This document shows, piece after piece, positions 6,898-15,541 of a stretch of DNA of 64,000 nucleotides; position 1 is the first letter of the stretch; each line of letters begins with the position of its first letter. The notes below the pieces were generated by a model. It worked only from the letters and a program-made list of their open reading frames with translations, did no database searches and was not told where the DNA came from. The DNA is taken from positions 1-64,000 of the forward strand of contig JANQMU010000087.1 of the NCBI GenBank assembly GCA_028279875.1, in the 5' to 3' direction. A program made the translations under genes and the position numbers. Source of the stretch: Rhizobiaceae bacterium (GTDB taxonomy: Bacteria; Pseudomonadota; Alphaproteobacteria; Rhizobiales; Rhizobiaceae).

Positions 6898-7452
6898 ATG
6901 AGCGGTCCTGACGAATCCGAACAAGGTAGCTGCCCAATCTGCGGCGGTATTGATGGCTTATTGTCGGCTGGACCGGCGATATGGGCGATTTGCCATGCGC
7001 ACAAATTGCGGTGGTATATTGGCCATGATGATCGCGGCTTGTGGCGGAATCAAACACGCCAGCAACTGTTTTCGAGCCTGAAAAAAATCAACACTTATCG
7101 GGGCGTAGAGCCGGGCTGCCCCTCCCCAACAACCAATCTTCGCATTTTGCCACCGGACGATGGGTTGTCATCCCCCATATCGCCTGAACTGGCCAAGCGG
7201 CACGGCGTGTGCCCGCAGTGCGGGTCAACGGATGGCATCTTGCGCGTCGGTCGCGACAGTTGGGGCGTATGTGTCGCACATCAAGCCAAATGGTTCATCG
7301 GCGCCGACATGTTTTCCGGGTCGGTTGACACACGCCAGAGTCACGAAAACCGATTGGAATTGGACCGCTATGTAAAAGTCCAGCCCGACTTTCCCAACGC
7401 AACAACCGAAGGATCCACCGTGGTTCCGCTCAAAGTGCGGGGCGCGTCATGA
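6898..7452 (+). CDS. Phage protein with two related zinc-ribbon repeats
   Basis: 184 aa. The first repeat is about residues 11-43 (CPICGGIDGLL, then WAICHAHKLRWYIG). The second, about 100 residues later, has the same plan (CPQCGSTDGILRVG, then WGVCVAHQAKWFIG). Each has Cys-x2-Cys followed by Cys-x2-His, enough to bind one zinc ion. Function is unknown; position in the early module suggests DNA or RNA binding. ATG 6898 is chosen over the upstream in-frame TTG at 6874. It overlaps the next gene by 4 bp (ATGA). Confidence 0.75.
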   Translation: MSGPDESEQGSCPICGGIDGLLSAGPAIWAICHAHKLRWYIGHDDRGLWRNQTRQQLFSSLKKINTYRGVEPGCPSPTTNLRILPPDDGLSSPISPELAKRHGVCPQCGSTDGILRVGRDSWGVCVAHQAKWFIGADMFSGSVDTRQSHENRLELDRYVKVQPDFPNATTEGSTVVPLKVRGAS

Positions 7453-7988
7453 AGGGTCAAATGCGAACCCCGGATCAATTGCCTCTCACGGCAGCGCGCG
7501 CCCGTCAGATGCTTGCCTACAACACAAAGACCGGCGTGCTGAAATGGCGCATAGGTGGTCGCGGTCATCGCAAGGGCAAGCGCGCTGGGGCGGTGTGCGG
7601 CGATTATCGCAAAATCATGTTGGATACGGTGAACTATTGCGAACACCGTGTGATTTGGTTGATGCAGAAGGGTAAATGGCCCGCATGTCTTGTCGACCAC
7701 CGGAACGGCAACGGCCTTGATAACCGTTGGACCAACTTGCGGGAAGCGTCACATGCGGAGAACGGGCAGAACAAGCGGGCAAGCAGGGCCAGCAAATCCG
7801 GAATTCGCGGCGTGTCTTGGACCAACAACAAATGGCAAGCCGATATCGGCCTGAACGGCAAGATTATCCACCTTGGCAGGTTTGACTGTGTGGAAGCGGC
7901 CACAGCCGCACGGTGCGAAGCCGAGAAGCATTATTTCGGCGACTTTGCCCGACAAGCAGAGAGGTATCCAGCCAATGCCGCTGAATGA
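7449..7988 (+). CDS. HNH endonuclease with AP2-like DNA-binding domain
   Basis: 179 aa. The HNH nuclease core is seen in CEHRVIWLM and VDHRNGNGLDNRWTNLR (H84 with N92/N96 as metal and structural positions). Residues about 115-160 (SGIRGVSW, KWQADIGLNGK, HLGRF, then EAATAA) form an AP2/ERF-like DNA-binding module. This architecture is common in free-standing phage homing endonucleases. It is translationally coupled to the preceding gene (ATGA). It may be a selfish passenger or may assist genome processing. It is 3 kb from the terminase genes rather than beside them. Confidence 0.9.
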   Translation: MKGQMRTPDQLPLTAARARQMLAYNTKTGVLKWRIGGRGHRKGKRAGAVCGDYRKIMLDTVNYCEHRVIWLMQKGKWPACLVDHRNGNGLDNRWTNLREASHAENGQNKRASRASKSGIRGVSWTNNKWQADIGLNGKIIHLGRFDCVEAATAARCEAEKHYFGDFARQAERYPANAAE

Positions 7989-8226
7989 CGCACAGACAGC
8001 CGACAAGGCCAGCAGCAACGGCAAGATCGATATCGCCGCGCGCTGGTATGCCGATCAGGGCCACACGCGACGGCGCGCCGTTATTCCGACGCTACGCACG
8101 AAATTCGGCTTGACCAATCTGCAAGCCGTAGAGGCGCTGAAAATCGCCCGGTCAATGCCGCAAGAGGGCGAGGATAACACCACATATGGAAAGGACATTT
8201 CACGACATGATAAGGCGAAAAACTAG
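7975..8226 (+). CDS. Small phage protein of unknown function
   Basis: 83 aa. I do not recognise it. Polar and mostly helical in character, with a central segment (ARWYADQGHTRRRAVIPTLRTKFGLT) that could be a short helix-turn-helix, as if a DNA-binding adaptor. The ATG at 7975 overlaps the HNH gene by 14 bp and has GAGAGG 8 nt upstream. A hairpin follows directly after its stop. Confidence 0.6.
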   Translation: MPLNDAQTADKASSNGKIDIAARWYADQGHTRRRAVIPTLRTKFGLTNLQAVEALKIARSMPQEGEDNTTYGKDISRHDKAKN

Positions 8227-8227
8227 A

Positions 8228-8260
8228 GACCCGGCACCGCAGGGCATCGCGGGCCGGGTC
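8228..8260 (+). terminator. Hairpin after the first early gene cluster, no T-run
   Basis: GACCCGGC (8228-8235) is complementary to GCCGGGTC (8253-8260) with a 17-nt loop. It begins one base after the stop at 8226. Absence of a T-tract means it is not a classical intrinsic terminator. It may attenuate transcription or mark an mRNA end ahead of the replicase gene. Confidence 0.4.
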
Positions 8261-8357
8261 AATGTACAAGAAGCGTTAGCAAGGTGCTTCGAAAGCAGGG
8301 TCAATAATATAGAAACAAGGTTTCCGTGTCAAAGAAATCGAAGCATTTTGCGAGCCG

Positions 8358-9365
8358 ATGGGGGCGAAAATGTTGGCGACCGTTGAGCGGGCGAACACTA
8401 TCCCCATGACTTTACGCCAGCGCGGGCTGCGCGAAGCACACACGCATCCTTTGGTGTCGCCGGGAAAGCGCAATGGCAGGTTCGGCGCGTCGTTCCGGGT
8501 GCCGGCCGATCAGGCGTGGAAGTATCCATCTATTGAATTGCGGTCAGCGAATTCGTGGACGGCCATGGTACTCGATTGTGATACGCGGGAAAGCGTGACC
8601 GATCTGCACGACGCAATTACATCCAGCGAAATTCCTTGGCCAAGCTGGATTGTGTTGCGGCCGGCTAATGGCCATTGCCATGTTGTGTACCTGCTCAATC
8701 GTCCGGTGTTACGCGGCGAGCACGCGCGAGAGGAGCCGCAGGCATTCGCTGCAAACGTCAATGAGTATTATCGGCACCGGCTTAAGTCGGATCCTCGCTA
8801 CACCGGCGTTCTCACTCACAACCCATTGCCGGTTCATGGCGGCGAACTTGTCACTAAATGGGGCAATGACGAACCCTATGAACTGAAAACGCTCGCCAAG
8901 GTCATTCCGCTTGGCTGGAAAAAACCAATCGTCGCAACAACCGGGATCGGCCGGAATTGTGACCTGTTCAATGCCTGCATGAAGTGGGCCGGGTCACCAG
9001 CGAATGTTGGTCTCGATATTTTGCCAGCGGCACTTTCTGCGAATCAGAGCATGACCGGCCCTCAAGGCCCGCTGCCGCTCAACGAAGTCGCTAGTATCGT
9101 CAAGTCGGTTGAACGGTATCGCCGTCAATGGGCAGCGCGGGGGCAATTTGACCGTCGCGGTGATCGGGTGCGGTCTGAATGGGGCAAGGCGCTCAATGCG
9201 AGAAGCGTTGAAGCGCGAAGGGCAAAAAATTTTGAGCGGGATGCGCAGATTGTCCAAGCGTATTTGGATGGGCATTCGCAACGGGAAATCGCCAACCAAT
9301 TTGAGATTTCGAAGACGGCGGTTTCGAATGTGATCAGGCGGGATGTCGATGCGCCAGACCTTTGA
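8358..9365 (+). CDS. Replication initiator/primase (replicase family with C-terminal HTH)
   Basis: 335 aa. The N-terminal two thirds resembles the plasmid/phage Replicase family: a core with the metal-binding pattern VLDCD, and GHCHVVYLLNRPV, followed by a PriCT-1-like segment (IGRNCDLFNACMKWAG). Residues about 285-325 add a resolvase-like HTH (GHSQREIANQFEISKTAVSNVIR). It probably primes or starts phage DNA replication. The start could instead be ATG 8370, which has GGGG 5 nt upstream. Confidence 0.8.
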   Translation: MGAKMLATVERANTIPMTLRQRGLREAHTHPLVSPGKRNGRFGASFRVPADQAWKYPSIELRSANSWTAMVLDCDTRESVTDLHDAITSSEIPWPSWIVLRPANGHCHVVYLLNRPVLRGEHAREEPQAFAANVNEYYRHRLKSDPRYTGVLTHNPLPVHGGELVTKWGNDEPYELKTLAKVIPLGWKKPIVATTGIGRNCDLFNACMKWAGSPANVGLDILPAALSANQSMTGPQGPLPLNEVASIVKSVERYRRQWAARGQFDRRGDRVRSEWGKALNARSVEARRAKNFERDAQIVQAYLDGHSQREIANQFEISKTAVSNVIRRDVDAPDL

Positions 9366-9429
9366 GGGTTCACCCCCTAACAGGGGTATCACCTGTTTAG
9401 TAAATAGACCACTTGGAAGGGAGCGTCCC

Positions 9430-9756
9430 ATGCAATCGGCGAACTTCATAGACGATGTCGGCTTCGGCGATCCGCTGGACTTTCATGTGCCGTGGCTGGG
9501 GCATCTTGTTTGTTGTCCGGAGGTTTCCGCAGAAGCATTCAGGGTTGGTGCCTTTATAGCGCTAAGCATGGACGACACAGAGCGCCGGGTGTGGGCAGGG
9601 CGACCGGCCGATATCGCATATGAAACAGACCTGACGGCGGATGTTGTTGAACACAGTGTGTTTCAACTGGCGAATAAGGGCTGTCTGTTTACCTGCCAAT
9701 CGGGCGACATGATCGAATGCGCCCTGAATTTCGATTTCAACGAATGGGCGCGATGA
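9430..9756 (+). CDS. Phage early protein of unknown function
   Basis: 108 aa, acidic. The middle part (FIALSMDDTERRVWAGRPADIAYETDLTADVVEHSV) has the layout of a winged-helix domain similar to those in replication-accessory proteins, but I do not recognise a family. The ATG at 9430 has GGAAGGGAGC upstream. Its stop overlaps the next candidate start (ATGA at 9753), indicating an operon. Confidence 0.65.
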   Translation: MQSANFIDDVGFGDPLDFHVPWLGHLVCCPEVSAEAFRVGAFIALSMDDTERRVWAGRPADIAYETDLTADVVEHSVFQLANKGCLFTCQSGDMIECALNFDFNEWAR

Positions 9757-9962
9757 TGATAGGCGTCATCAAAATACCATCCGCGCCCTATGGCATTGAA
9801 AAACTTCGTTGCCGCCCGTGCCGTGGCTATGCCGGACACTGTCACAAAATCAGATCTCTTGGATTCTTCGTTGTGACGGAACCAATGGGGTGCAAAGCGC
9901 ATCGAAACGGCCGCGAACGGCGGTCGAAAAAAGAGCCGCATTCAATGAAAACAGTGACTTGA
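9753..9962 (+). CDS. Possible small coupled gene
   Basis: 69 aa, starting on an ATGA overlap with the previous stop. The sequence is basic and contains Cys/His residues (LRCRPCRGYAGHCH, later GCKAH), so a small zinc-binding fold is possible. No homologue is recognised. The evidence is the coupling and the lack of another gene in this 265-bp space. Confidence 0.4.
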   Translation: MMIGVIKIPSAPYGIEKLRCRPCRGYAGHCHKIRSLGFFVVTEPMGCKAHRNGRERRSKKEPHSMKTVT

Positions 9963-9985
9963 GAAAACGGCCGTCGAATTTCAAC

Positions 9986-10001
9986 CGAAGCAATTGCTTC
10001 G
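9986..10001. promoter_or_regulatory. 16-bp perfect palindrome CGAAGCAATTGCTTCG
   Basis: Perfect palindrome 21 bp before the DUF6362-like gene. It shares the AATT centre with the array after int but has its own arms. It could be an operator within the early operon or a short stem affecting translation of the next gene. Confidence 0.4.
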
Positions 10002-10021
10002 CAAATGATGCGGGGAACCAC

Positions 10022-10627
10022 ATGACTGGACAAAACTGGACATCGAAGGACGTAGAATACCTCATTATTGAAGCGGCACAGACATTGTCGCGGTGTGAGA
10101 GTGTCCTTGCGCCAATAGGGGCCAAACCTTCTTTGTGGCGGGAATATGCGGACGGTTATGGTAAAGAGCGCACCAAAATAAGGCTAACGGCAAGCAGCAG
10201 CGCATTGAGCCGGATGGAGGCGGCATGGTCGCTTATCAACGCACTTGACAGCGAAAAGATTCGAAAGGCGCTCTATGGCTGGGCACAGGCCAAGGCGTCA
10301 TCACGGTCAATTACCAAGGTGGCGGATAGAGAGGGCGTTCCAAGGTCGACGATATACCGGCGTGTGGCTGTGGGCTGTTCACAAATAGCGGACAATCTGA
10401 ACAAAAAACACGTCCTAGCGTTGACAGCGCTACAAAATCGGTCTATCAGCGGCATTAATTCATTACATTCGAAGAACTATGCAAAGCGCCGAACCCGGCG
10501 TAACCCGCGCCATTGGATGGCTCCGGGCGCAAAGCCTGTTGTGACTGCCGAGATACGTCAGCAGCGCGCATTGGCCGCAAAGACGGCTAACCCCAGTCGA
10601 GAAGCGGAGAGAGCCGATCAGGGATGA
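10022..10627 (+). CDS. DUF6362-like phage protein with HTH
   Basis: 201 aa. The start MTGQNWTSKDVEYLIIEAAQT followed by LSRMEAAWSLINAL and the RSITKVADREGVPRSTIYRRV helix-turn-helix matches the DUF6362 pattern found just before terminase genes in alphaproteobacterial phages. The HTH suggests DNA recognition, possibly a packaging-site or regulatory role. The start is chosen at the ATG that begins the conserved W-T-x-x-D-V-E motif. An upstream extension to 9809 in frame overlaps unrelated sequence. Confidence 0.75.
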   Translation: MTGQNWTSKDVEYLIIEAAQTLSRCESVLAPIGAKPSLWREYADGYGKERTKIRLTASSSALSRMEAAWSLINALDSEKIRKALYGWAQAKASSRSITKVADREGVPRSTIYRRVAVGCSQIADNLNKKHVLALTALQNRSISGINSLHSKNYAKRRTRRNPRHWMAPGAKPVVTAEIRQQRALAAKTANPSREAERADQG

Positions 10628-10631
10628 CGGA

Positions 10632-10865
10632 ATGACCGCTCGCGGTGGAATTGCCCCGGTAGCCAATCCGGCCCGCTTCTCGCCCCCAATGTCGTTAGAT
10701 ATGGCTCGAATGAGAATGGCGCGTATGCTGAATCTCGATATCCGCGATAGGGACACGTGGCCAACGCTTATGTCGGATCGCCTGATAGCCAAAGAGCAAA
10801 ACGAGGGTCGGGACGCCATGGAAAACGCGCTTGGCGTCAATGCCGTGGGCGTTGCGGTAGGATAA
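10632..10865 (+). CDS. Small phage protein of unknown function
   Basis: 77 aa, starting 4 nt after the preceding stop. Methionine-rich middle (MSLDMARMRMARMLNL) likely forms an amphipathic helix. No domain is recognised. Tight spacing between neighbours on the same strand supports it being a gene. Confidence 0.5.
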   Translation: MTARGGIAPVANPARFSPPMSLDMARMRMARMLNLDIRDRDTWPTLMSDRLIAKEQNEGRDAMENALGVNAVGVAVG

Positions 10866-10881
10866 GCGACGGGATGCTGGC

Positions 10882-11076
10882 ATGTGGAGCGACCCTGATA
10901 ATGTTCATTGCCGTGTAGGGGCGTTTGTGACCAAAGGGTCCGCTAAGCAGGGAAAGATACACCCGGAAAGGTGCAGGCTGAACACTGGTAGCGGATGGGT
11001 GACGTACCAGCTGACAGAATTGGTATTTTCTGGCGCGGAAATGGTGGGGTGTCGCTATGAGCGATGCAGCGATTGA
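10882..11076 (+). CDS. Small phage protein preceding the terminase
   Basis: 64 aa with three cysteines and a compact beta-rich composition (GSGWVTYQLTELVFSG). Its stop TGA shares bases with the ATG of the terminase small subunit (TGATG), a sign of coupling. GACGGGA lies about 6 nt before the ATG. Function unknown. Confidence 0.55.
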   Translation: MWSDPDNVHCRVGAFVTKGSAKQGKIHPERCRLNTGSGWVTYQLTELVFSGAEMVGCRYERCSD

Positions 11077-11639
11077 TGGCAGCCAAACTCACCGCAAAAC
11101 AACAAAGGTTCGTTGAAGAATACCTAGTTGATCTCAACGCCACTCAGGCGGCAATAAGGGCCGGGTATAGCCCGAAGACGGCTCGAAAAATCGGCTCGCA
11201 GAACTTATCAAAACTTATCATTGCCGAAGCCATAGCCGAAGCACAAGAAGCACGATCCGCGCGCACACACATCACACAGGACCGTGTTCTGCAAGAATTG
11301 GCGCGTATCGGGTTCAGCGACATTCGAAGGATCATGACCGCGAAGGGCGCATTGCTGGACCCTGCGGAATGGGATGACGAAGCGGCGGCGGCTATTAGCT
11401 CGATTGAAGTCGTCACGAACAGCGGCGACCACGGCAAGGACGAAGAAGGCCGCAAGATTGTAGAGCGCACGCACAAGATCAAAGTGTGGGACAAGAACAG
11501 CGCGCTAGAAAGGCTTGGCCGGCATTTAGGGATGTTCCCCAACAAGCACGAACACAGCGGCCCTGACGGCAGCCCGCTTGAGATTGTCGTGAAAAACTAC
11601 GTTTTCGATGACAGCGCAGAAGATAGAGATACCACATAA
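11076..11639 (+). CDS. terS: Terminase small subunit
   Basis: 187 aa, Terminase_2 family. The N-terminal LTAKQQRFVEEYLVDLNATQAAIRAGY and KTARKIGSQNLSK are the diagnostic DNA-binding helices. The C-terminal half probably forms the ring oligomerisation core. It recognises the packaging site and hands DNA to the large subunit. The start at 11076 uses the TGATG overlap. The in-frame ATG at 11064 would overlap the upstream gene by more. Confidence 0.92.
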   Translation: MAAKLTAKQQRFVEEYLVDLNATQAAIRAGYSPKTARKIGSQNLSKLIIAEAIAEAQEARSARTHITQDRVLQELARIGFSDIRRIMTAKGALLDPAEWDDEAAAAISSIEVVTNSGDHGKDEEGRKIVERTHKIKVWDKNSALERLGRHLGMFPNKHEHSGPDGSPLEIVVKNYVFDDSAEDRDTT

Positions 11640-13041
11640 CGGCTGGGAACCGCGATGGTATCAACGAAATGCATGGATGAACTGGCAGAATGGGGGCAAG
11701 CGCCAGCTTCTATTCTGGCATCGGCGCGCCGGCAAGGATGAAGTCAATCTGCAAATGCATGCGGTTAGTTCGGCCAAGAGGGTCGGCACGTATTGGCATA
11801 TGCTGCCCTTGGCCAGTCAGGCGCGTAAGGCGATCTGGACGTCAGTCAATCCCCATACAGGTCGACGACGCCTGTTTGAAGCATTTCCGCCGGAGTACAT
11901 AGAGAACCTGAACGATACCGAAATGTTCATCCGCTTCAAGAGCGCGTCAACATTTCAGGTGGTCGGATCAGACAATTATGACAGCCTTGTGGGGTCGCCC
12001 CCAGTCGGCATTACGTTTTCGGAATGGGCGCTCGCCAATCCAAGCGCATGGGCATATCTGAGCCCAATTTTGGCCGAAAATGGTGGCTGGGCAAGCTTCA
12101 TCACAAGCCCGCGCGGCAACAACCACGCCAAGGCGATGTTGGATGCCGTCAAGGACGATCCAAAGTGGTTCACGGAGATTCTAAGGGCGGACCAAACAAA
12201 CGCCATAAGCGAAGAAATCATTCAAGACCAACAGCGGGTGTATGAAGGGCTGTTTGGCGAAGCAGTAGCCGAAGGGCTTATTCAGCAAGAGTTTTACTGT
12301 TCATTCGCAGGTGCCATGGTCGGCGCTTATTTCGGCGCGGAGATGAGCAATGCGGAGCGTGACGGGCGTATCTGCGATGTTCCGGTCATCGAAGGATTGC
12401 CGGTCCACACCGCGTGGGATTTGGGCAAGGCAGCCAACAACCCGATCTGGTGTTTTCAGGCCGTGCCGGTCTACGCGAATGGAAAGTTCATACGCAATGT
12501 CCCGTTCATCGTCGATTTCTACCGGCCCCAAAGCGATGACCTTGAAGATTGGTGCGATTGGCTGGACGAGCGTGGTTACAACGGCATTGATTTCGTCCCG
12601 CACGATATCATGGTGGCGGAATGGGGCACGGGTCGCACGCGGTTCGAAACGCTCAAAAGTATGGGTCGCAAGCCGCGCCGGATAGCGCGGGTTTCGGTAG
12701 AGGAAGGCCGCACGGCCGCACGGCAAACGATCAAGGTTGCGTACTTTGACCAGACCCGATGCGAACAGGGAATCGAAGGCCTAAAGAGTTACCGGCGCGA
12801 ATGGGATGATGACCTGAAACGTTTCCGGGAAACCCCGGTGAAGGACTGGGCCGAGCACATCGGGTCATCGTTCAGGTATCTGGGGCTGGCATGGAAGAAC
12901 CTTCCGCCGCCGGAAGACAAGCCAAAGAAACCGAAAGGGCTGGAATACGTGGTCAAGCCGGACGGCACGATACAGGGCAACATGTCTGTGCGTGATGCAG
13001 TTGACGCGCGTGTGAAACGTCGCAAGAGGGAAGCCGCTTGA
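11608..13041 (+). CDS. terL: Terminase large subunit
   Basis: 477 aa, P22/podovirus-like. The Walker A-type motif HRRAGKDEV is at 38-46, with a downstream acidic Walker B region (GITFSEW). The C-terminal RNase H-like nuclease begins near HTAWDLG, whose Asp is the expected metal ligand. It packages concatemeric DNA into the prohead and cuts it. It overlaps terS by 32 bp and the following small gene by one base. Confidence 0.95.
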   Translation: MTAQKIEIPHNGWEPRWYQRNAWMNWQNGGKRQLLFWHRRAGKDEVNLQMHAVSSAKRVGTYWHMLPLASQARKAIWTSVNPHTGRRRLFEAFPPEYIENLNDTEMFIRFKSASTFQVVGSDNYDSLVGSPPVGITFSEWALANPSAWAYLSPILAENGGWASFITSPRGNNHAKAMLDAVKDDPKWFTEILRADQTNAISEEIIQDQQRVYEGLFGEAVAEGLIQQEFYCSFAGAMVGAYFGAEMSNAERDGRICDVPVIEGLPVHTAWDLGKAANNPIWCFQAVPVYANGKFIRNVPFIVDFYRPQSDDLEDWCDWLDERGYNGIDFVPHDIMVAEWGTGRTRFETLKSMGRKPRRIARVSVEEGRTAARQTIKVAYFDQTRCEQGIEGLKSYRREWDDDLKRFRETPVKDWAEHIGSSFRYLGLAWKNLPPPEDKPKKPKGLEYVVKPDGTIQGNMSVRDAVDARVKRRKREAA

Positions 13042-13286
13042 TGCCCAAGAATAAGCCGACCTATCGAAAGGGCACCAAGTTTCTCGATTACGAAGGGCAG
13101 GTGTACTGCGAGCTTGTGGTGGATGTTCATAGCAACACCGTTGTAAGCCGAGACAAGCTTAAGTTTCATCCGCCTTACAACACCCCGAAGATCGAAGCGT
13201 GCATGCCGCCGTTTTTTTTAGACGCCCTGTATCGCGGGGCGTCACGGTTGATCGTTCGGCCGGGCCAGGAAGGCGAGCATGCCTAA
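13041..13286 (+). CDS. Small phage protein between terminase and portal
   Basis: 81 aa. Basic N-terminus (PKNKPTYRKGTKFLDYEG) then beta-rich sequence. No recognised family. It starts on a TGATG overlap with terL and overlaps the portal start by 8 bp, so it is clearly an operon member. Its position hints at a head-assembly accessory role, but this is context only. Confidence 0.7.
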   Translation: MPKNKPTYRKGTKFLDYEGQVYCELVVDVHSNTVVSRDKLKFHPPYNTPKIEACMPPFFLDALYRGASRLIVRPGQEGEHA

Positions 13287-15276
13287 GAAGCAGTATTCAC
13301 GCAACGATGGCATGCGTTCGCGTCAAGAACTTGGCGAGAAGTGGCAACAGCGCATCCATGAGAGTGAAAAGCGCGAGAAGTATTGGCGAGAAGATGCGCA
13401 GGCGGCGGAAGAAATGTACGCCAACAAAGACCGGGCGCTTGCCAGTTCCAATCAGCCGGAGACACGCACACGGTTCAACATCCTGCATTCCAATGTTGAG
13501 ACCATTGTCCCGGCGATTTACAATTCATCGCCGGAGCCGGACATCCGCTCACGATGGGTCAGCCCCAATCAAGAGGATGACGTTGCAAAAGACGTAGGCC
13601 GGCTTCTAGAGCGCGTCATCAAGGTCCAGACAGACGACAACGAACTTGATGAAGCCATGGAAATGGCGGCACAGGATGGGTTTCTTGCGGGCCGTGGCGT
13701 GGTTCGAATCCGCTACAGCGCCGATGTGGAGCAAGACATTGCGGGTGTAGATGGCGAAGAAGTCGTTATCGGTCAGCGCCCGGTCAATGAGCGCTTGGAA
13801 TTCGAAAATGTGTCATGGCGCGATTTCCGCATGGGGCCGGGTACACGATGGTCCGATGTCCAATGGGTAGCATTCCGCCTGATCCTGCCCAATGAGACAG
13901 TGAAAGACATCACGGATGACGATGTCTTGGCTCACGAAACCCGATACGGCCCATCGGCAGCGGCAAAGGACAATCCGGAGAGCGAGAAGCACAAAGACAG
14001 CCTGATTATTTGGGAAATCTGGCACAAAGTAGATCGCAAGGTGCTGTACCTCCGTGAAGGTGACGGCATGATCATCAAGCAGGAAGATGACCCTCTTGGT
14101 CTGTCTGGCTTCTTTCCGATGCCGCGCCCGCTAACACCGATCCGCTTGACAGGCGAGACGATACCGGTCTGTCCCTATTCGATCTACCGGCAATTGGCCG
14201 AAGAACTGGACATCATTTCGAAGCGCATCAAGCTGATAACGACCGGCTTGAAAGTGCGCGGGGTGATGGTCGGCGATGCATCGGTTGTTCAAGAACTTGC
14301 GGAAGCCGAAGATAACGAGCTGATCGTTGGCACTGACTTGGAGGGATTGGCACAGACTGGCGGGCTGGACCAAGCTATAGCGTGGTGGCCCATTGAGCAA
14401 GCTATCGCGGTCCTGCAGCAACTCTACCAGAACCGTGCACTGACCACGCAGGCGATTTACGAAATCACGGGCATATCGGACATCATCCGGGGCCAGAGCG
14501 ACCCGCGAGAAGCTTTGGGTTCGCAGGAAATCAAGACGCAATGGGGTTCGGTCCGCATTCAGAAAATGCAGCGGTTGATTCAGCGTATGGTGCGGGATAT
14601 CTTCGTGATTTGTGCCGAGTTAATTCCGACGCACTTTTCATATCGCACCATGGAAATGATGACGGGGCTGCCGATTACAGAGCCTATGGCGCTGTTGATG
14701 CAGCGGCCGATTCTTTCAACGTATCGTGTTGATGTCGAAAGCGACAGCACCATACGCGCTGATCTGACCAGAGCACGCGGGGAAATGGCCCAATTTCTGC
14801 GCGGTACGGGTGAGTTTTTTGCTTCCATGACACCCGTGGTCGCGTCTGCACCTGAAACCGGGGCTGTGGTTGCCGAAATCTATTCGGCGTTTACGCGGCA
14901 CTTCAAGCTTGGCAAGCAGGCCGAAGATGCACTTGAACAGCTTGTAGAACAGGCACGACAGGCGGCACAGCAAGCCGGTCAGCAACAGAACCAGCCAACG
15001 CCGGAAGAACAGGCGAAAGCGGCAGAAATACAACTCAAAATGGAAGAATTGAGAGCCAATTTCGCACTTGAACAGCAGAAACTGCAATTGGATGTTCAGA
15101 AGGCCGCGACCGAGGCGATGATAGCTGAATATAAGGCACAAGAGGCCGCAGCGAAGATCGGCATCGAACACAAGAAAATCGACGTCAAGGCAGTCGAGGT
15201 TGAAGCCGGCATCATCAAGGATCAGGAAGAAATAGAGCTTGAGCGCGATCAGAGACGACCAGTGGGAATAGGATAA
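13279..15276 (+). CDS. Portal protein (P22-like)
   Basis: 665 aa. The N-terminal part (RIHESEKREKYWREDAQAAEEMYAN, then RFNILHSNVETIVPAIYNS) is typical of P22-type portals, which form the dodecameric DNA entry ring. The C-terminal 120 residues are a long Gln/Ala/Glu-rich coiled coil, matching the helical barrel of this portal class. It overlaps its neighbours by 8 bp and 1 bp (TAATG). Confidence 0.93.
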   Translation: MPKKQYSRNDGMRSRQELGEKWQQRIHESEKREKYWREDAQAAEEMYANKDRALASSNQPETRTRFNILHSNVETIVPAIYNSSPEPDIRSRWVSPNQEDDVAKDVGRLLERVIKVQTDDNELDEAMEMAAQDGFLAGRGVVRIRYSADVEQDIAGVDGEEVVIGQRPVNERLEFENVSWRDFRMGPGTRWSDVQWVAFRLILPNETVKDITDDDVLAHETRYGPSAAAKDNPESEKHKDSLIIWEIWHKVDRKVLYLREGDGMIIKQEDDPLGLSGFFPMPRPLTPIRLTGETIPVCPYSIYRQLAEELDIISKRIKLITTGLKVRGVMVGDASVVQELAEAEDNELIVGTDLEGLAQTGGLDQAIAWWPIEQAIAVLQQLYQNRALTTQAIYEITGISDIIRGQSDPREALGSQEIKTQWGSVRIQKMQRLIQRMVRDIFVICAELIPTHFSYRTMEMMTGLPITEPMALLMQRPILSTYRVDVESDSTIRADLTRARGEMAQFLRGTGEFFASMTPVVASAPETGAVVAEIYSAFTRHFKLGKQAEDALEQLVEQARQAAQQAGQQQNQPTPEEQAKAAEIQLKMEELRANFALEQQKLQLDVQKAATEAMIAEYKAQEAAAKIGIEHKKIDVKAVEVEAGIIKDQEEIELERDQRRPVGIG

Positions 15277-15536
15277 TGGCGCTAACAACTGAACGACAGA
15301 AGGCGTATCGGCACCAAACCATCACGCCAAGCGATAGCACGGTGCTGGACAGGACCATTGAAGCGATATTGGTCATCGGGGCCGGTGACGTGTCCATCGA
15401 AGATCGATTTGGAACGGTGATCGTCTATCCCTCCGTACCGGCCTTCACAACCTTGGAGGGGTTTGCTCCGAAGCACATAAGAGCCACCGGCACGACGTCC
15501 ACCAACATTGTCGCATGGTCCACACAACCGGAGTAA
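15276..15536 (+). CDS. Spike-base-like phage protein
   Basis: 86 aa. The pattern ITPSDSTVLDRTIEAILVIGAGDVSI, then a short hydrophobic strand and KHIRATGTTSTNIVAW, matches the small 'spike base protein' family described from the Rhodobacter gene transfer agent (Rcc01079 type). In that particle it anchors head spikes or fibres. It begins on a TAATG overlap with portal. Confidence 0.65.
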   Translation: MALTTERQKAYRHQTITPSDSTVLDRTIEAILVIGAGDVSIEDRFGTVIVYPSVPAFTTLEGFAPKHIRATGTTSTNIVAWSTQPE

Positions 15537-15541
15537 TCTGA

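Noticed and set aside
8186-8386. 66-aa frame overlapping the end of 7975-8226 and the start of the replicase
   Set aside because: No ribosome binding site, overlaps real genes at both ends and crosses the hairpin at 8228-8260. Sequence looks random.
13212-13252. T-run next to a GACGCCC/GGGCGTC hairpin
   Set aside because: The T-run precedes the hairpin on the plus strand and would be an A-run on the minus strand, so it is not a terminator. It lies inside a gene.
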